A DNA stretch of 64,000 nucleotides, taken from positions 1 through 64,000 of the forward strand of contig NZ_NOKT01000014.1 of NCBI RefSeq assembly GCF_002237655.1, written 5' to 3'. The stretch's first letter is position 1. Every line of letters starts with the position of its first letter. This DNA comes from Streptomyces sp. XY006 (GTDB taxonomy: Bacteria; Actinomycetota; Actinomycetes; Streptomycetales; Streptomycetaceae). Of the stretch, positions 30,605 to 38,136 are shown piece after piece. The position numbers were made by a program, and so were the translations under genes. Under the pieces are notes generated by a model, which saw only the letters and a list, made by a program, of their open reading frames with translations, was not told the DNA's origin and did not search any database.

Positions 30605-31390
30605 GTGACGTCTCTACCGAGCATTCTCGGCGGCATCGATCCGACCAGTGATCGTGCGGTCTTCCGGCAGATCGCCGACCAGCTGCGCGAGGCCATCGAC
30701 CGTGGGCGATTCAAGGAGGGGGAGAAGCTGCCCTCCGAGGCTGAGCTGGTCGAGCACTACGGCGTTTCCCGGATGACGGTCCGCAACTCCTTCTCGGTCC
30801 TCCAGGGCGAGGGCCTGGTGCACGCCGAGCACGGCAAGGGCGTCTTCGTTCGGCCACGGCCCCCGGTGCGGCGGCTCGCCTCGGACCGGTTCGCCCGGCG
30901 CCACCGCGAGCAGGGCAAGTCCGCGTTCATCGTGGAGGCCGACGCCGCCGGCAGTCACCCGAAGGTGGACAGTCTGGAGGTCAAGGAGGAGAAGGCCAGT
31001 CAGGACATCTCCACCCGCCTCGGCTCCGTGCGGCGCGTGCTCGCCCGGCGTCGTCGGTACCTGCTCGACGGACGGCCGGTCGAGTTCGCCACCTCCTACC
31101 TGCCGCTCGACATCGCCCGCGGCACGCAGATCGCCGAGCCGAATCCCGGCCCCGGCGGCATCTACGCCCGACTCGAGGAGCTGGGCCACCAGCTCGACCA
31201 CTTCGAGGAGGAGATCCGGGCCCGGATGCCCTCGCCGTCCGAGGTCAAGACGCTGCAACTCGCTTCGGGCGTGCCGGTGATCCACCTGATCCGCACCGCC
31301 TTCGACGCGGCCGGACGAGCCGTGGAGGTCTGTGACACGGTCATGGCCGCCGACGCTTACGTCCTCTCCTACCAGCTCCCGGCGAACTGA
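30605..31390 (+). CDS. GntR/HutC-family regulator, KorSA-like
   Basis: A 261-aa protein: winged helix-turn-helix at residues 12-80 (VFRQIADQLREAIDRGRFKE, LPSEAELVEHYGVSRMTVRN) and a UTRA domain at about 95-255. In pSAM2-type elements this gene is the transfer repressor KorSA. GTG 30605 follows AAAGGAG. Palindromes ACTCGT-nTAn-ACGAGT at its own promoter, before tra, before spdD and before the ATPase operon outline its regulon. Confidence 0.88.
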   Translation: MTSLPSILGGIDPTSDRAVFRQIADQLREAIDRGRFKEGEKLPSEAELVEHYGVSRMTVRNSFSVLQGEGLVHAEHGKGVFVRPRPPVRRLASDRFARRHREQGKSAFIVEADAAGSHPKVDSLEVKEEKASQDISTRLGSVRRVLARRRRYLLDGRPVEFATSYLPLDIARGTQIAEPNPGPGGIYARLEELGHQLDHFEEEIRARMPSPSEVKTLQLASGVPVIHLIRTAFDAAGRAVEVCDTVMAADAYVLSYQLPAN

Positions 31391-31440
31391 TCGGCGGTGC
31401 GCGAGGCCACTCCCCCGGACTCGTACACCCCGACACGCAT

Positions 31441-31456
31441 ACTCGTATAGACGAGT
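31441..31456. promoter_or_regulatory. GntR operator (perfect) upstream of the tra operon
   Basis: ACTCGTATAGACGAGT: two 6-bp arms in perfect inverted repeat around ATAG. It is the best copy of the element's operator. Confidence 0.8.
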
Positions 31457-31515
31457 GGGCAAATGGTGTGGCAGAGCGGTCGACGTTCCCGGCGTCACCG
31501 GGTTCGAAGACTGCA

Positions 31516-31531
31516 TCTTGTCTAGACGAGT
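31516..31531. promoter_or_regulatory. GntR operator, proximal to the tra operon
   Basis: TCTTGTCTAGACGAGT: one intact ACGAGT arm, CTAG centre and a two-mismatch left arm, 16 bases before the start at 31547. Confidence 0.7.
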
Positions 31532-31546
31532 AGATGGGAAGAAGCC

Positions 31547-31903
31547 TTGCGCACCATCCGTGTGGAGACCTCGGCCGCGACGATCCTGCTGACCGAGGCG
31601 CCCGAACCCAAGGTCCGCGACCGGCAGACGGGCGAGATCGCCAAGGACGCCGTCAGCGGTGAGGCCCTGATGACGATCGGCGTCGTCTACATCGAGGAGG
31701 GGGAGTCGTCCCTGATCAGGGTGACCGTCCCGGAGAGCGGGGTGGCGGAAGGGCTCGCCCTCGGCGCCCCGGTCTCTCTGCCGGGCCTGGTCGCCCGGCC
31801 GTGGGAGAGCGTCTTCAACGGGCAGCAGCGGCACGGCATCGCCTTCCGGGCCGCCGCCGTCACTCCGGCCGCTTACCCCGCCTCCGTGGGGGCTGCGGCC
31901 TGA
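31547..31903 (+). CDS. Hypothetical protein of the transfer operon
   Basis: A 118-aa acidic beta-rich protein (TSAATILLTEAPEPKVRD, then ALMTIGVVYIEEGESSLIRVTVP) with no named domain, commonly found before the FtsK-like gene of Streptomyces elements. Its TTG start follows GATGGGAAG. The stop overlaps the ATG of tra (TGATG), so the two are translationally coupled. Possibly an accessory of the translocase; that is inferred from position. Confidence 0.72.
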   Translation: MRTIRVETSAATILLTEAPEPKVRDRQTGEIAKDAVSGEALMTIGVVYIEEGESSLIRVTVPESGVAEGLALGAPVSLPGLVARPWESVFNGQQRHGIAFRAAAVTPAAYPASVGAAA

Positions 31904-33282
31904 TGACCGATCTGGCAACGCTGCTGGAGGTGGGTGGTCCCGTCGCCGCACTCGGCGGTGGGGCCGCCTACGCCCGGGCCAAGCACCCCGAGGTGTACTG
32001 GTCCACCGTCGGCTTACCGATATCCACGGTCCGGCTGCTCAGCTCCTACAGCTCGGTCATGGAGGCGTGCGGTCTGACTGTCGCGCCCTCCCGGCTGCGG
32101 GTCTTGGCGGTCAAAGCCACCACCCGCCGTGAAGTCCGGCCCGTACCGCCGCGTCGGGGGATCATCTGGCCGACCACGACGGGGCTGCGGGTCCGCCTGC
32201 GGCTCGCCCCAGGCCAGGAATCCGCCGATGTGGCCGCCTCCGCCGAACGGCTTCGGCACGCCTGGGGCGTCCACGCCGTCTACGTGAGCACGATCAAGCC
32301 GGGGGTGGTGGAACTGCGGCTCGTCGGCTTCGACGTACTGCGGAAGGTTCGTATGCCCCGAAAGCTCCACCCGGACCTGCTGCGGGTGCCGGTCGCGCTG
32401 CGCGAGGACGCCACTCCGTTCATACGTGACTACCGCACCGTGCCGCACCAACTCACCCTCGGCGCCACGCTGTCCGGCAAGTCCATGTATCTGCGTCACC
32501 TCGTCGTCGGCCTCGCCCGTCAGTCCGTCGCTCTGGTCGGCATCGACTGCAAGTGGGGTGTCGAACTGGCGCCCTTCGCTCCGCGCCTGTCAGCACTCGC
32601 CACCGACCCCGACCAGGCCGCCGAACTACTGCCCGTGCTTATCAAAGAAATGGAGGAACGATACGACCTGATCAAAGCCCGGCAAGGCGTCGCGCCGAGC
32701 ACCCCGGACGAAGAGATCACCTCCGACATCTGGGGCCTGCCCGACCACGAACGCCCGGTTCCCGTCGTGCTGTTCGTCGACGAGGTGGCTGAACTCTTCC
32801 TCGTCGCCACGAAGAAGGACGAGGAACGCCGGGACGAGATGGTCACCCAACTCATCCGGCTCGCCCAGCTCGGCCGGGCCGCCGGCATCTACCTGGAGGT
32901 CTGCGGCCAGCGCTTCGGCGCCGAACTCGGCAAGGGCGCGACCATGCTGCGGGCCCAGTTGACCGGCCGCGTCTGCCACCGCGTCAACGACGAAGCCTCC
33001 GCGAAGATGGCGCTCGGCGACATCGCCCCCGAAGCGGTTGCCGCCGCCTGCGCCATCGCCCCCGAACGGCCCGGCCTCGCCGTTGCCGGTGACACTTCCG
33101 GCGGCTGGTCCCGCATCCGTACCCCGTACCTCTCCCTCGGCGACGCCGCCGAGACCTGCCGCGCGTCGGCCCACCTGGTCCCCGACCTGCCCGCGCTCAA
33201 GCCCTTCCGGCCCGACGTGCCCGTACGGCCGACCGTCGAGACTCCGAACCCGGTCGTACGCCCCCGGCCAGTGACCGACTGA
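31903..33282 (+). CDS. traSA: FtsK/SpoIIIE-type DNA translocase (TraSA-like)
   Basis: A 459-aa conjugation ATPase that moves double-stranded DNA between mycelia. Walker A GATLSGKS is at residues 187-194, Walker B VVLFVDEVAEL at about 288-298, and the FtsK-like QLIRLAQLGRAAGIYLEVCGQR follows. The N-terminal ~100 residues are variable and may contact the membrane. The size and the single motor domain match TraSA of pSAM2. A TTA codon at 32014-32016 would make translation bldA-dependent. It is controlled by the GntR operators at 31441 and 31516. Confidence 0.92.
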   Translation: MTDLATLLEVGGPVAALGGGAAYARAKHPEVYWSTVGLPISTVRLLSSYSSVMEACGLTVAPSRLRVLAVKATTRREVRPVPPRRGIIWPTTTGLRVRLRLAPGQESADVAASAERLRHAWGVHAVYVSTIKPGVVELRLVGFDVLRKVRMPRKLHPDLLRVPVALREDATPFIRDYRTVPHQLTLGATLSGKSMYLRHLVVGLARQSVALVGIDCKWGVELAPFAPRLSALATDPDQAAELLPVLIKEMEERYDLIKARQGVAPSTPDEEITSDIWGLPDHERPVPVVLFVDEVAELFLVATKKDEERRDEMVTQLIRLAQLGRAAGIYLEVCGQRFGAELGKGATMLRAQLTGRVCHRVNDEASAKMALGDIAPEAVAAACAIAPERPGLAVAGDTSGGWSRIRTPYLSLGDAAETCRASAHLVPDLPALKPFRPDVPVRPTVETPNPVVRPRPVTD

Positions 33283-33370
33283 TTCTCGGCCGCACGTATC
33301 CCCGGTCGGCGTGACCGCCTCGCGCCACGTCCCTACCCCTCCCATGCCTGAATCCGGAAGGAGCCGCAGC

Positions 33371-34033
33371 ATGCGCGCCCACCTGGCCCGCGTCGACGCG
33401 GTGCTCGTCCAAGCGGTCATCGCCGCCGCGCTGTCCTTCGCCCACCTGCACGACGTCGCCTCCGTGGCCGGACAGGACGGGTGGAAAGCGTGGGCCTACC
33501 CGATCAGCGTTGACCTGCTGCTCGTCGCAGCCTGGCGCCGACTGCGCTCCGGGGAGGCGAAAACGGCCGGGTGGTGCTGGTTCCTGATCGCCCTCGCCGC
33601 ATCCCTCGGCGCGAACATCGCAACCGCCGGACTGCTCGACCTCGACCACGTACCGGCCTGGCTCCGCATCCTCGTCGCGGGCTGGCCCGCGGTCGCCTTC
33701 CTCGGCGGAACCCTTCTCGCCCACTCCCCGCCGGCATCGCACCACGAGACCAGTGACGCCCTGGACGGAGAGACGTCCGAGGAGATCGAGGGCCAGGAGG
33801 ACGCCGTCCTCGACCTCGCACCGGAACTCCCGGCGCCTCCGGCAGTCGATCCGGTACCGATTCCGGCAACGCCCACGCCTCCGGTTGCCGTCCCGACCGC
33901 TCTGGTCGAGCACGCCCGCAAGGTCGCCGCCGAGCACCACGCCCGCACCGGGACGGCCATCGACACCCCAACCCTGCGCGCCCGCCTCGGCGTCCCGCCG
34001 CCCATGGCCGACGCCATCGCCGCCCAACTCTGA
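33371..34033 (+). CDS. DUF2637 membrane protein (SpdB-like spread protein)
   Basis: A 220-aa protein with four predicted membrane helices in residues 10-120 (AVIAAALSFAHLHDVASVAG, AYPISVDLLLVAAWRRL, WFLIALAASLGANIATAGLL, and WPAVAFLGGTLLAH). A Glu/Pro-rich linker and a C-terminal helix-turn-helix-like segment (TLRARLGVPPPMADAIAAQL) follow. This is the DUF2637 layout used by Spd proteins for intramycelial plasmid spread. ATG 33371 has GGAAGGAG upstream. It lies 88 bases after tra. Confidence 0.82.
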   Translation: MRAHLARVDAVLVQAVIAAALSFAHLHDVASVAGQDGWKAWAYPISVDLLLVAAWRRLRSGEAKTAGWCWFLIALAASLGANIATAGLLDLDHVPAWLRILVAGWPAVAFLGGTLLAHSPPASHHETSDALDGETSEEIEGQEDAVLDLAPELPAPPAVDPVPIPATPTPPVAVPTALVEHARKVAAEHHARTGTAIDTPTLRARLGVPPPMADAIAAQL

Positions 34034-34047
34034 GAGGAAACATCCAC

Positions 34048-34239
34048 GTGAGCGCAAACCGCCGCTTCCGCTCCGTCACCCGCATCGGCCCCGTCCAGGT
34101 CGGCACGTCCTACGACGGCCGTGGCCGGGAGAAGCACACCGCCGCCTGTACGGCCCCGCGCTGTGGCTTCTCCGCCGACTACGACAGCCGTGCCGCCGCC
34201 GAACTGGCCGCCCGCACCCACCGCTGCCCCGCCCGCTGA
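34048..34239 (+). CDS. Mobile element transfer protein (small, Cys-containing)
   Basis: A 63-aa basic protein, RRFRSVTRIGPVQVGTSYDG at the N-terminus, with a CTAPRC pair and HRC near the end that could bind zinc. This short family is a constant part of pSAM2-type spread operons. GTG 34048 follows GAGAGGAAA. It lies 14 bases after the DUF2637 gene. Confidence 0.8.
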   Translation: MSANRRFRSVTRIGPVQVGTSYDGRGREKHTAACTAPRCGFSADYDSRAAAELAARTHRCPAR

Positions 34240-34254
34240 AAGGACCCGCACACC

Positions 34255-34449
34255 GTGACCGTCAGCCTGCCGCTCGTCGCCGTCCTCGGCTTCTTCGCCT
34301 GGGGAGCGGTCAAGTTTCTCGGCGTCCGCACGTGGATCGTCGTCCTGATCGCCCTCTTCGGTTTCTGGCTCTCGCACACGTTCATGGCCCCGGCCATCGA
34401 GTCCGGTACGCGCTCCGGCGTGGACATCGTCAACGGCTCACATGACTAG
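34255..34449 (+). CDS. Small membrane protein of the spread operon
   Basis: A 64-aa protein with two hydrophobic stretches (LPLVAVLGFFAWGAVKFLGV and IVVLIALFGFWLSHTFM) and a short polar tail. GTG 34255 follows GAAAGGA. Its end overlaps the operator in front of spdD. Function in plasmid spread is inferred from position. Confidence 0.7.
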   Translation: MTVSLPLVAVLGFFAWGAVKFLGVRTWIVVLIALFGFWLSHTFMAPAIESGTRSGVDIVNGSHD

Positions 34450-34456
34450 ACGAGTA
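34441..34456. promoter_or_regulatory. GntR operator half-site upstream of spdD
   Basis: CATGACTAGACGAGTA has the CTAG centre and one intact ACGAGT arm, 19 bases before the spdD start, hinting at a separately regulated promoter for spdD-rep-xis-int. Confidence 0.5.
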
Positions 34457-34474
34457 GGTAAGGAGAGCTTCGCT

Positions 34475-34720
34475 GTGTTCCTGCCTAAGTACCCCGACAG
34501 CCCGACGCCGCCGCCCGCGTATCCCCACACAGTGGCCGACCAGGCGCCCGCGCGGCGTCCCGCCCCTCACATCTCCGTCAACACGGGAGCGGTTGCGGCC
34601 GTCCTCGTCGGCGGCGTCGTGCTGACCGCGCTCCTGGCCGCCGTCGCCGTCACGGCCATCTCCGTGGCCGTCGCCGCCGTGGTCCTGCGCTCGATGCTCC
34701 GCGACCAGCACCGCCACTGA
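34475..34720 (+). CDS. SpdD-like spread protein
   Basis: An 81-aa protein: Pro-rich N-terminus (KYPDSPTPPPAYPHTVAD), then a long hydrophobic segment rich in Val/Ala (residues 42-72) and a basic end LRSMLRDQHRH. This is the SpdD arrangement. I choose GTG 34475 with AAGGAGAG upstream rather than ATG 34442, which lies inside the operator. Confidence 0.75.
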   Translation: MFLPKYPDSPTPPPAYPHTVADQAPARRPAPHISVNTGAVAAVLVGGVVLTALLAAVAVTAISVAVAAVVLRSMLRDQHRH

Positions 34721-34809
34721 CACACCAGACCCCCGGGGCGGCCTCGATACCGCCAAGCATCCGCCGCCCCGGGGCCCTCTCCCTCCAGCCGAAACCAGAA
34801 GGAGAAGCC

Positions 34810-36168
34810 ATCATTACCCGCGCCACTCCTCCTCCGCTCCACGAACTCGGTGAACTGGCCGCCCTGGGCACCATGCCCGCACTTCTACGCCAGCTCGCCG
34901 GCCTCGGCGGCTGCACCCACCCGATCCGCCTCGACGGCCACCGCACCGAATACGACCTGAACACCCGCACCGGCGAGATCGGCAACGTCCTCCACCACCT
35001 CGACTCCTCCAGCCTCCCGGCCGGTCACCTCCTGGTCCGCTGCAACAACCGCCGCACCACCCGCTGCGCGGCCTGCGCCGAGGTCTACCGCCGCGACACC
35101 TTCCACCTGATCACCAGCGGCCTGCGCGGGGGCAAGGGCGTCCCCGAACGCGTCGCCGCACACCCGCGCGTCTTCGCCACCTTCACCGCACCCAGCTTCG
35201 GCCCGGTCCACAACCGCCCCACCGGCCCGGCAGGTTCGGTCCGCCGCTGCCGCTGCGGCACGCTCCACGACCAGGACGACTCCGCACTCGGCGCCGCCCT
35301 CGACCCGGACACCTACGACTACGAAGCGGCCGTGCTCTGGAACGCGCATGCCGGTCCGCTGTGGCGGCGCTTCTCGACCTACCTGCGCCGGGAGGTCGCC
35401 AAGCGTGCCGGACTGACTCAGCGGGCCTTCCGCGAGTACGCCCGGGTGTCCTTCGCCAAGGTCGCCGAGTACCAGAAGCGCGGAGCCGTCCACTTCCACG
35501 CCGTCATCCGCATCGACGGCCCCGAGGGCGGCGACACCCCGCCACCTGCCTGGGCCACCGCCGAGCTGCTGACCGACGCCATCCGGTCGGCCGCTGCCGC
35601 CGCTCGCGTGGACGGCCCGGTCATCGACGGACGGGCCCACACCTTCGCCTTCGGCCGTCAGCTCGACGTGCGCACCATCCGCTCGGCCGACTTCGACGGC
35701 GGCCAGGAGCTGACCGAACGGGCTGTCGCTGCGTACATCGCGAAGTACGCCACCAAAGGCGCCGAGACCGCCACGGGAGCTCTGGACCGGCCGCTGAAGT
35801 TTCTCGCCGAACTCGCCCAGCTCGACATCAGCGACCACGCCCGCCGACTCATCCGCACCGCCTGGACCCTCGGCGCACGCAAAGACCTCGAACACCTCCG
35901 CCTGCGCGCCTGGGCCCACATGCTCGGCTTCCGCGGCCACTTCTCCACCAAGTCCCGCCGCTACTCCACCACTCTCGGCACCCTCCGCCACGCCCGCGCC
36001 GAATGGCGCCGCGCACAAGCCCTGGAAGCGGCTGAGACCGACCCGGACACGACCCTCGTCCTCGCGCACTGGATCTACGCCGGGACCGGCCTCACCGACG
36101 CCGAAGCCTGGCTCGCCGAAACCATCGATCCCGCTCCCGGAACGGAAGGAGAGCCCACACGTGGCTGA
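34810..36168 (+). CDS. repSA: Replication initiator (RepSA-like) with non-canonical start
   Basis: About 452 aa. A Zn-type Cys cluster near residue 80 (CNNRRTTRCAACAEVYRRD), an HxH metal motif AVHFHAVIRIDG near 230 and a tyrosine motif YIAKYATKG near 310 are those of rolling-circle initiators of AICEs. The perfect ribosome site AAGGAGAAG precedes ATC-ATT (34810-34815), not an ATG; the first ATG (34873) has no ribosome site and cuts into the conserved N-terminal region (PLHELGELAALG). Translation probably starts at ATC or ATT, or the start has been mutated. The end overlaps xis by eight bases. Confidence 0.85.
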   Translation: MITRATPPPLHELGELAALGTMPALLRQLAGLGGCTHPIRLDGHRTEYDLNTRTGEIGNVLHHLDSSSLPAGHLLVRCNNRRTTRCAACAEVYRRDTFHLITSGLRGGKGVPERVAAHPRVFATFTAPSFGPVHNRPTGPAGSVRRCRCGTLHDQDDSALGAALDPDTYDYEAAVLWNAHAGPLWRRFSTYLRREVAKRAGLTQRAFREYARVSFAKVAEYQKRGAVHFHAVIRIDGPEGGDTPPPAWATAELLTDAIRSAAAAARVDGPVIDGRAHTFAFGRQLDVRTIRSADFDGGQELTERAVAAYIAKYATKGAETATGALDRPLKFLAELAQLDISDHARRLIRTAWTLGARKDLEHLRLRAWAHMLGFRGHFSTKSRRYSTTLGTLRHARAEWRRAQALEAAETDPDTTLVLAHWIYAGTGLTDAEAWLAETIDPAPGTEGEPTRG

Positions 36169-36373
36169 GCGCTATCTATCGGTCGGGCAGGTCGCCGAAC
36201 TGCTCGGCACCACGGTCCGTTTTCCTCGGCGACTCATCGAGGAGCGGCGTATCCGCTACGTCAAGGTCGGTCGGCACGTACGTATCCCAGAGAGCGCCCT
36301 TGCCGAGTTCATCTCGTCTCATACGGTCGAGCCGATCCGGCGGCCTCGCGCTCGCTACGGGAGGGCTGCCTGA
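36161..36373 (+). CDS. xis: Excisionase (Xis), MerR-like helix-turn-helix
   Basis: A 70-aa basic protein: YLSVGQVAELLGTTVRFPRR, RRIRYVKVGRHVRIPESALA, i.e. the helix-turn-helix and wing of plasmid excisionases. It bends DNA at att sites with Int to favour excision. GTG 36161 lies inside the rep gene, and its TGA overlaps the ATG of int, so rep, xis and int are coupled. Confidence 0.9.
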   Translation: MAERYLSVGQVAELLGTTVRFPRRLIEERRIRYVKVGRHVRIPESALAEFISSHTVEPIRRPRARYGRAA

Positions 36374-37539
36374 TGGCCAACAACCGAGGCAGACGGCGCC
36401 GCTTCGGAGCAATCAGGAAACTGCCGTCAGGCCGCTATCAGGCTCGCTATCCAGGACCTGACGGTGTGATGCGTCCCGCTCCCTGCACCTTCGAGACGAC
36501 GGCGGACGCAGATGACTGGCTCGCCGAGAAGCAGACCGAGATTCGCCGTGGCGAGTGGCGTGATCCCGACGCAGGCGCGGTGAGCTTCCGGGCCTACGCC
36601 GAGAAGTGGGTGGACGAACGGGAGCTCGCACCGCTGACGCAGGACCTGTACCGCTACCTCCTCGACAAGCACCTGTTCGCCTTCACGGACTTGGACCTGG
36701 ACGAGATCACCGCACCCCGAGTCCGGGAGTGGCGGGCCGAACGGCTCCGGCTCACGGGCAAGACGATCACAGCCAAGGCGTACCGGCTCCTCAAGGCCAT
36801 CATGGAGACGGCTGTGGACGACGAGCTGATCACGCGCAACCCGTGTCGCATCAAGGGTGCCGGTAAGGAAAAGGCTGCTGAGCGGCGCATTGCCACCGTC
36901 GCCCAGGTGGACGCCCTCGCCAATGCGGTCGGCATGCGCTGGCGGCTCATGGTTTACCTCGGCGCCTACGGTCCTCTCCGGCCCGAAGAGCTGGCCGGTC
37001 TCCGGCGCCGGGACGTCGACCTTGACCACTTACGGCTCCGAGTCCGCCTCGCCGAACCGGAGCGGATGAACGGGCGCCGCGTCCAGGGCGACACCAAGTC
37101 CGAGGCAGGCACCCGGACTGTGATTCTTCCCGCCTTCCTCCGCCGGGAGCTCCGCTGGCATCTGGAGTCGTACGCCGAGCCGGGCCCGGACGGGCTGCTC
37201 TTCGTCGGGGAGAAGGGGGCCCCCTTCCGGCGCAGCACCTTCGGGCGGAAGTGGCGGAAGGCCCGGGAGGTCGTCGGTATGCCGGAGGGGTTCCGGTTCT
37301 ACGACCTGCGGCACACCGGGCACACCCTCTCCACCCGTTCCGGTGCCACCCTGAAGGACACGATGGTGCGCGCCGGGCAGTCGTCCGAGAAGGCCGCGCT
37401 GATCTATCAGCACTCCGACGAGGAGCGACAGAAGGAGGTCGCCGCCGGCCTCGACGTCACGGTCCGGAAGGCTCGCGAGGAGGCTGCCCGGAAGGCCGCC
37501 GTGAAGCCTTCTGGCACGGATCTGGCACGCGGCCAGTGA
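36373..37539 (+). CDS. int: Tyrosine-recombinase integrase
   Basis: A 388-aa integrase. An N-terminal arm-binding domain (RYPGPDGVMRPAPCTFETTA), a SAM-like core-binding domain (about 65-165) and a catalytic domain follow one another. Catalytic residues are visible: Arg in GPLRPEEL near 202, YDLRHTGHT near 310 (second Arg and His; the first His of HxxR is Tyr, as in many actinomycete integrases) and Tyr in ALIYQHSDEE near 344. It catalyses integration at the tRNA-Gly att site 50 bases downstream. A TTA codon at 37030-37032 suggests bldA dependence. Confidence 0.95.
   Translation: MANNRGRRRRFGAIRKLPSGRYQARYPGPDGVMRPAPCTFETTADADDWLAEKQTEIRRGEWRDPDAGAVSFRAYAEKWVDERELAPLTQDLYRYLLDKHLFAFTDLDLDEITAPRVREWRAERLRLTGKTITAKAYRLLKAIMETAVDDELITRNPCRIKGAGKEKAAERRIATVAQVDALANAVGMRWRLMVYLGAYGPLRPEELAGLRRRDVDLDHLRLRVRLAEPERMNGRRVQGDTKSEAGTRTVILPAFLRRELRWHLESYAEPGPDGLLFVGEKGAPFRRSTFGRKWRKAREVVGMPEGFRFYDLRHTGHTLSTRSGATLKDTMVRAGQSSEKAALIYQHSDEERQKEVAAGLDVTVRKAREEAARKAAVKPSGTDLARGQ
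37510..37529 (+). other. Right arm-type repeat pair
   Basis: TCTGGCACG twice with an 11-bp period, within the last codons of int, 60-80 bp from the att core; same motif and spacing as 26250-26269. Confidence 0.55.
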
Positions 37540-37558
37540 TCACCCCGGACAGCAAAAC

Positions 37559-37581
37559 GGCCCAGGTCTCTGACCTGGGCC
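37559..37581 (-). terminator. Element-borne tRNA terminator
   Basis: GGCCCAGGTC, loop TCT, GACCTGGGCC: a perfect 10-bp stem with a T-rich run on the minus strand. It replaces the displaced chromosomal terminator at 26077-26103 and may also end int transcription. Confidence 0.8.
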
Positions 37582-37588
37582 TTCTTCG

Positions 37589-37635
37589 TGGAGCGGGTGA
37601 CGAGAATCGAACTCGCGCTCTCAGCTTGGGAAGCT
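37589..37635. other. attR core (47 bp)
   Basis: Identical to 26108-26154; it supplies the 3' half of the tRNA gene from the element. Confidence 0.92.
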
Positions 37636-37662
37636 GATGTTCTACCATTAAACTACACCCGC
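37592..37662 (-). tRNA. tRNA-Gly(CCC)
   Basis: A full cloverleaf on the minus strand: acceptor GCGGGTG/CACCCGC, D-arm with TTTAATGGTAGAA, anticodon stem TCAGC/GCTGA with loop TTCCCAA (anticodon CCC), and T-arm GCGAGTTCGATTCTCGT. CCA is not encoded. Its 5' half is chromosomal, its 3' half comes from the AICE. Confidence 0.95.
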
Positions 37663-37715
37663 GTAAGACGCCGACCCGAGTCGGTGTCCGAATGCTCGCC
37701 CACTCTACCTCATGC

Positions 37716-37746
37716 CAGGCCCCCGGTGTCCGCACCGCGGGGCCTG
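37716..37746. terminator. Strong hairpin right of the tRNA
   Basis: CAGGCCCC-c-GGTG, loop TCCG, CACC-gc-GGGGCCTG. It lies upstream of the tRNA promoter region; it could end transcription entering from the right or belong to a lost neighbour. The rest of 37663-37935 holds no gene I can support. Confidence 0.45.
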
Positions 37747-37935
37747 ATGGTCTTTCAGGGATGAGATGCGGCTGCGGGGGAACGGAGTTGGGGCGTACCG
37801 TGTGGGCGTCGAGGAGGGGCCGGGCGGGATCGGAGTGCCGCCTGGAGGGCCGTCCCTTTGATCCCGTACTGTGGCTTTTGTCGTCAGGCGAGCAGCAGCC
37901 GGACGCGGCTCTTGGGGAAGGGACTCTTGGACTTG

Positions 37936-38094
37936 ATGGAGCGCACCGTCGTCCGTTGTGCCGAAGGGCACGTGTTCACCACCGCTTCGTTCCCGATGCA
38001 GCAGGCCGAGCGGCTCGGCCCCGGGCGCCTGGTTCGGTGCCCGCGATGCGCGCGGCTCCGGAGCGTGGTGCCCGTCAGCTATCAGAAGCAGTAG
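37936..38094 (+). CDS. Small Cys-containing protein
   Basis: A 52-aa protein ERTVVRCAEGHVFTTASFPM followed by LVRCPRCARLRSVVPV: one Cys before a GHVF turn and a CPRC pair, a probable zinc ribbon. Such short proteins are common in Streptomyces beside the dcd gene. ATG 37936 is chosen as the start of the conserved part; TTG codons a few residues earlier are possible. Role unknown. Confidence 0.6.
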   Translation: MERTVVRCAEGHVFTTASFPMQQAERLGPGRLVRCPRCARLRSVVPVSYQKQ

Positions 38095-38136
38095 GAGCAC
38101 GTAGCAGCAGCAGCGCAGGCGCGCGGTGGTGTCCGG

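Larger units (their letters stand above)
26108..37635 (+). mobile_element. Actinomycete integrative and conjugative element (AICE), pSAM2-like
   Basis: About 11.5 kb bounded by 47-bp direct repeats and integrated in the 3' part of tRNA-Gly(CCC). It carries the whole AICE core in order: regulator, tra (FtsK type), spread genes, rep, xis, int next to attR. The right repeat restores the tRNA. All core frames look intact except the unusual start of rep, so the element may be functional. The left 2.5 kb is a lower-GC cargo segment. Confidence 0.93.

Noticed and set aside
31457..31520. tRNA-Ser-like pieces (GGCAGAGCGGTCGA and GGTTCGAA)
   Set aside because: No acceptor or T-stem pairing can be formed; spacing is too short for a tRNA. 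Chance or a very decayed fragment.
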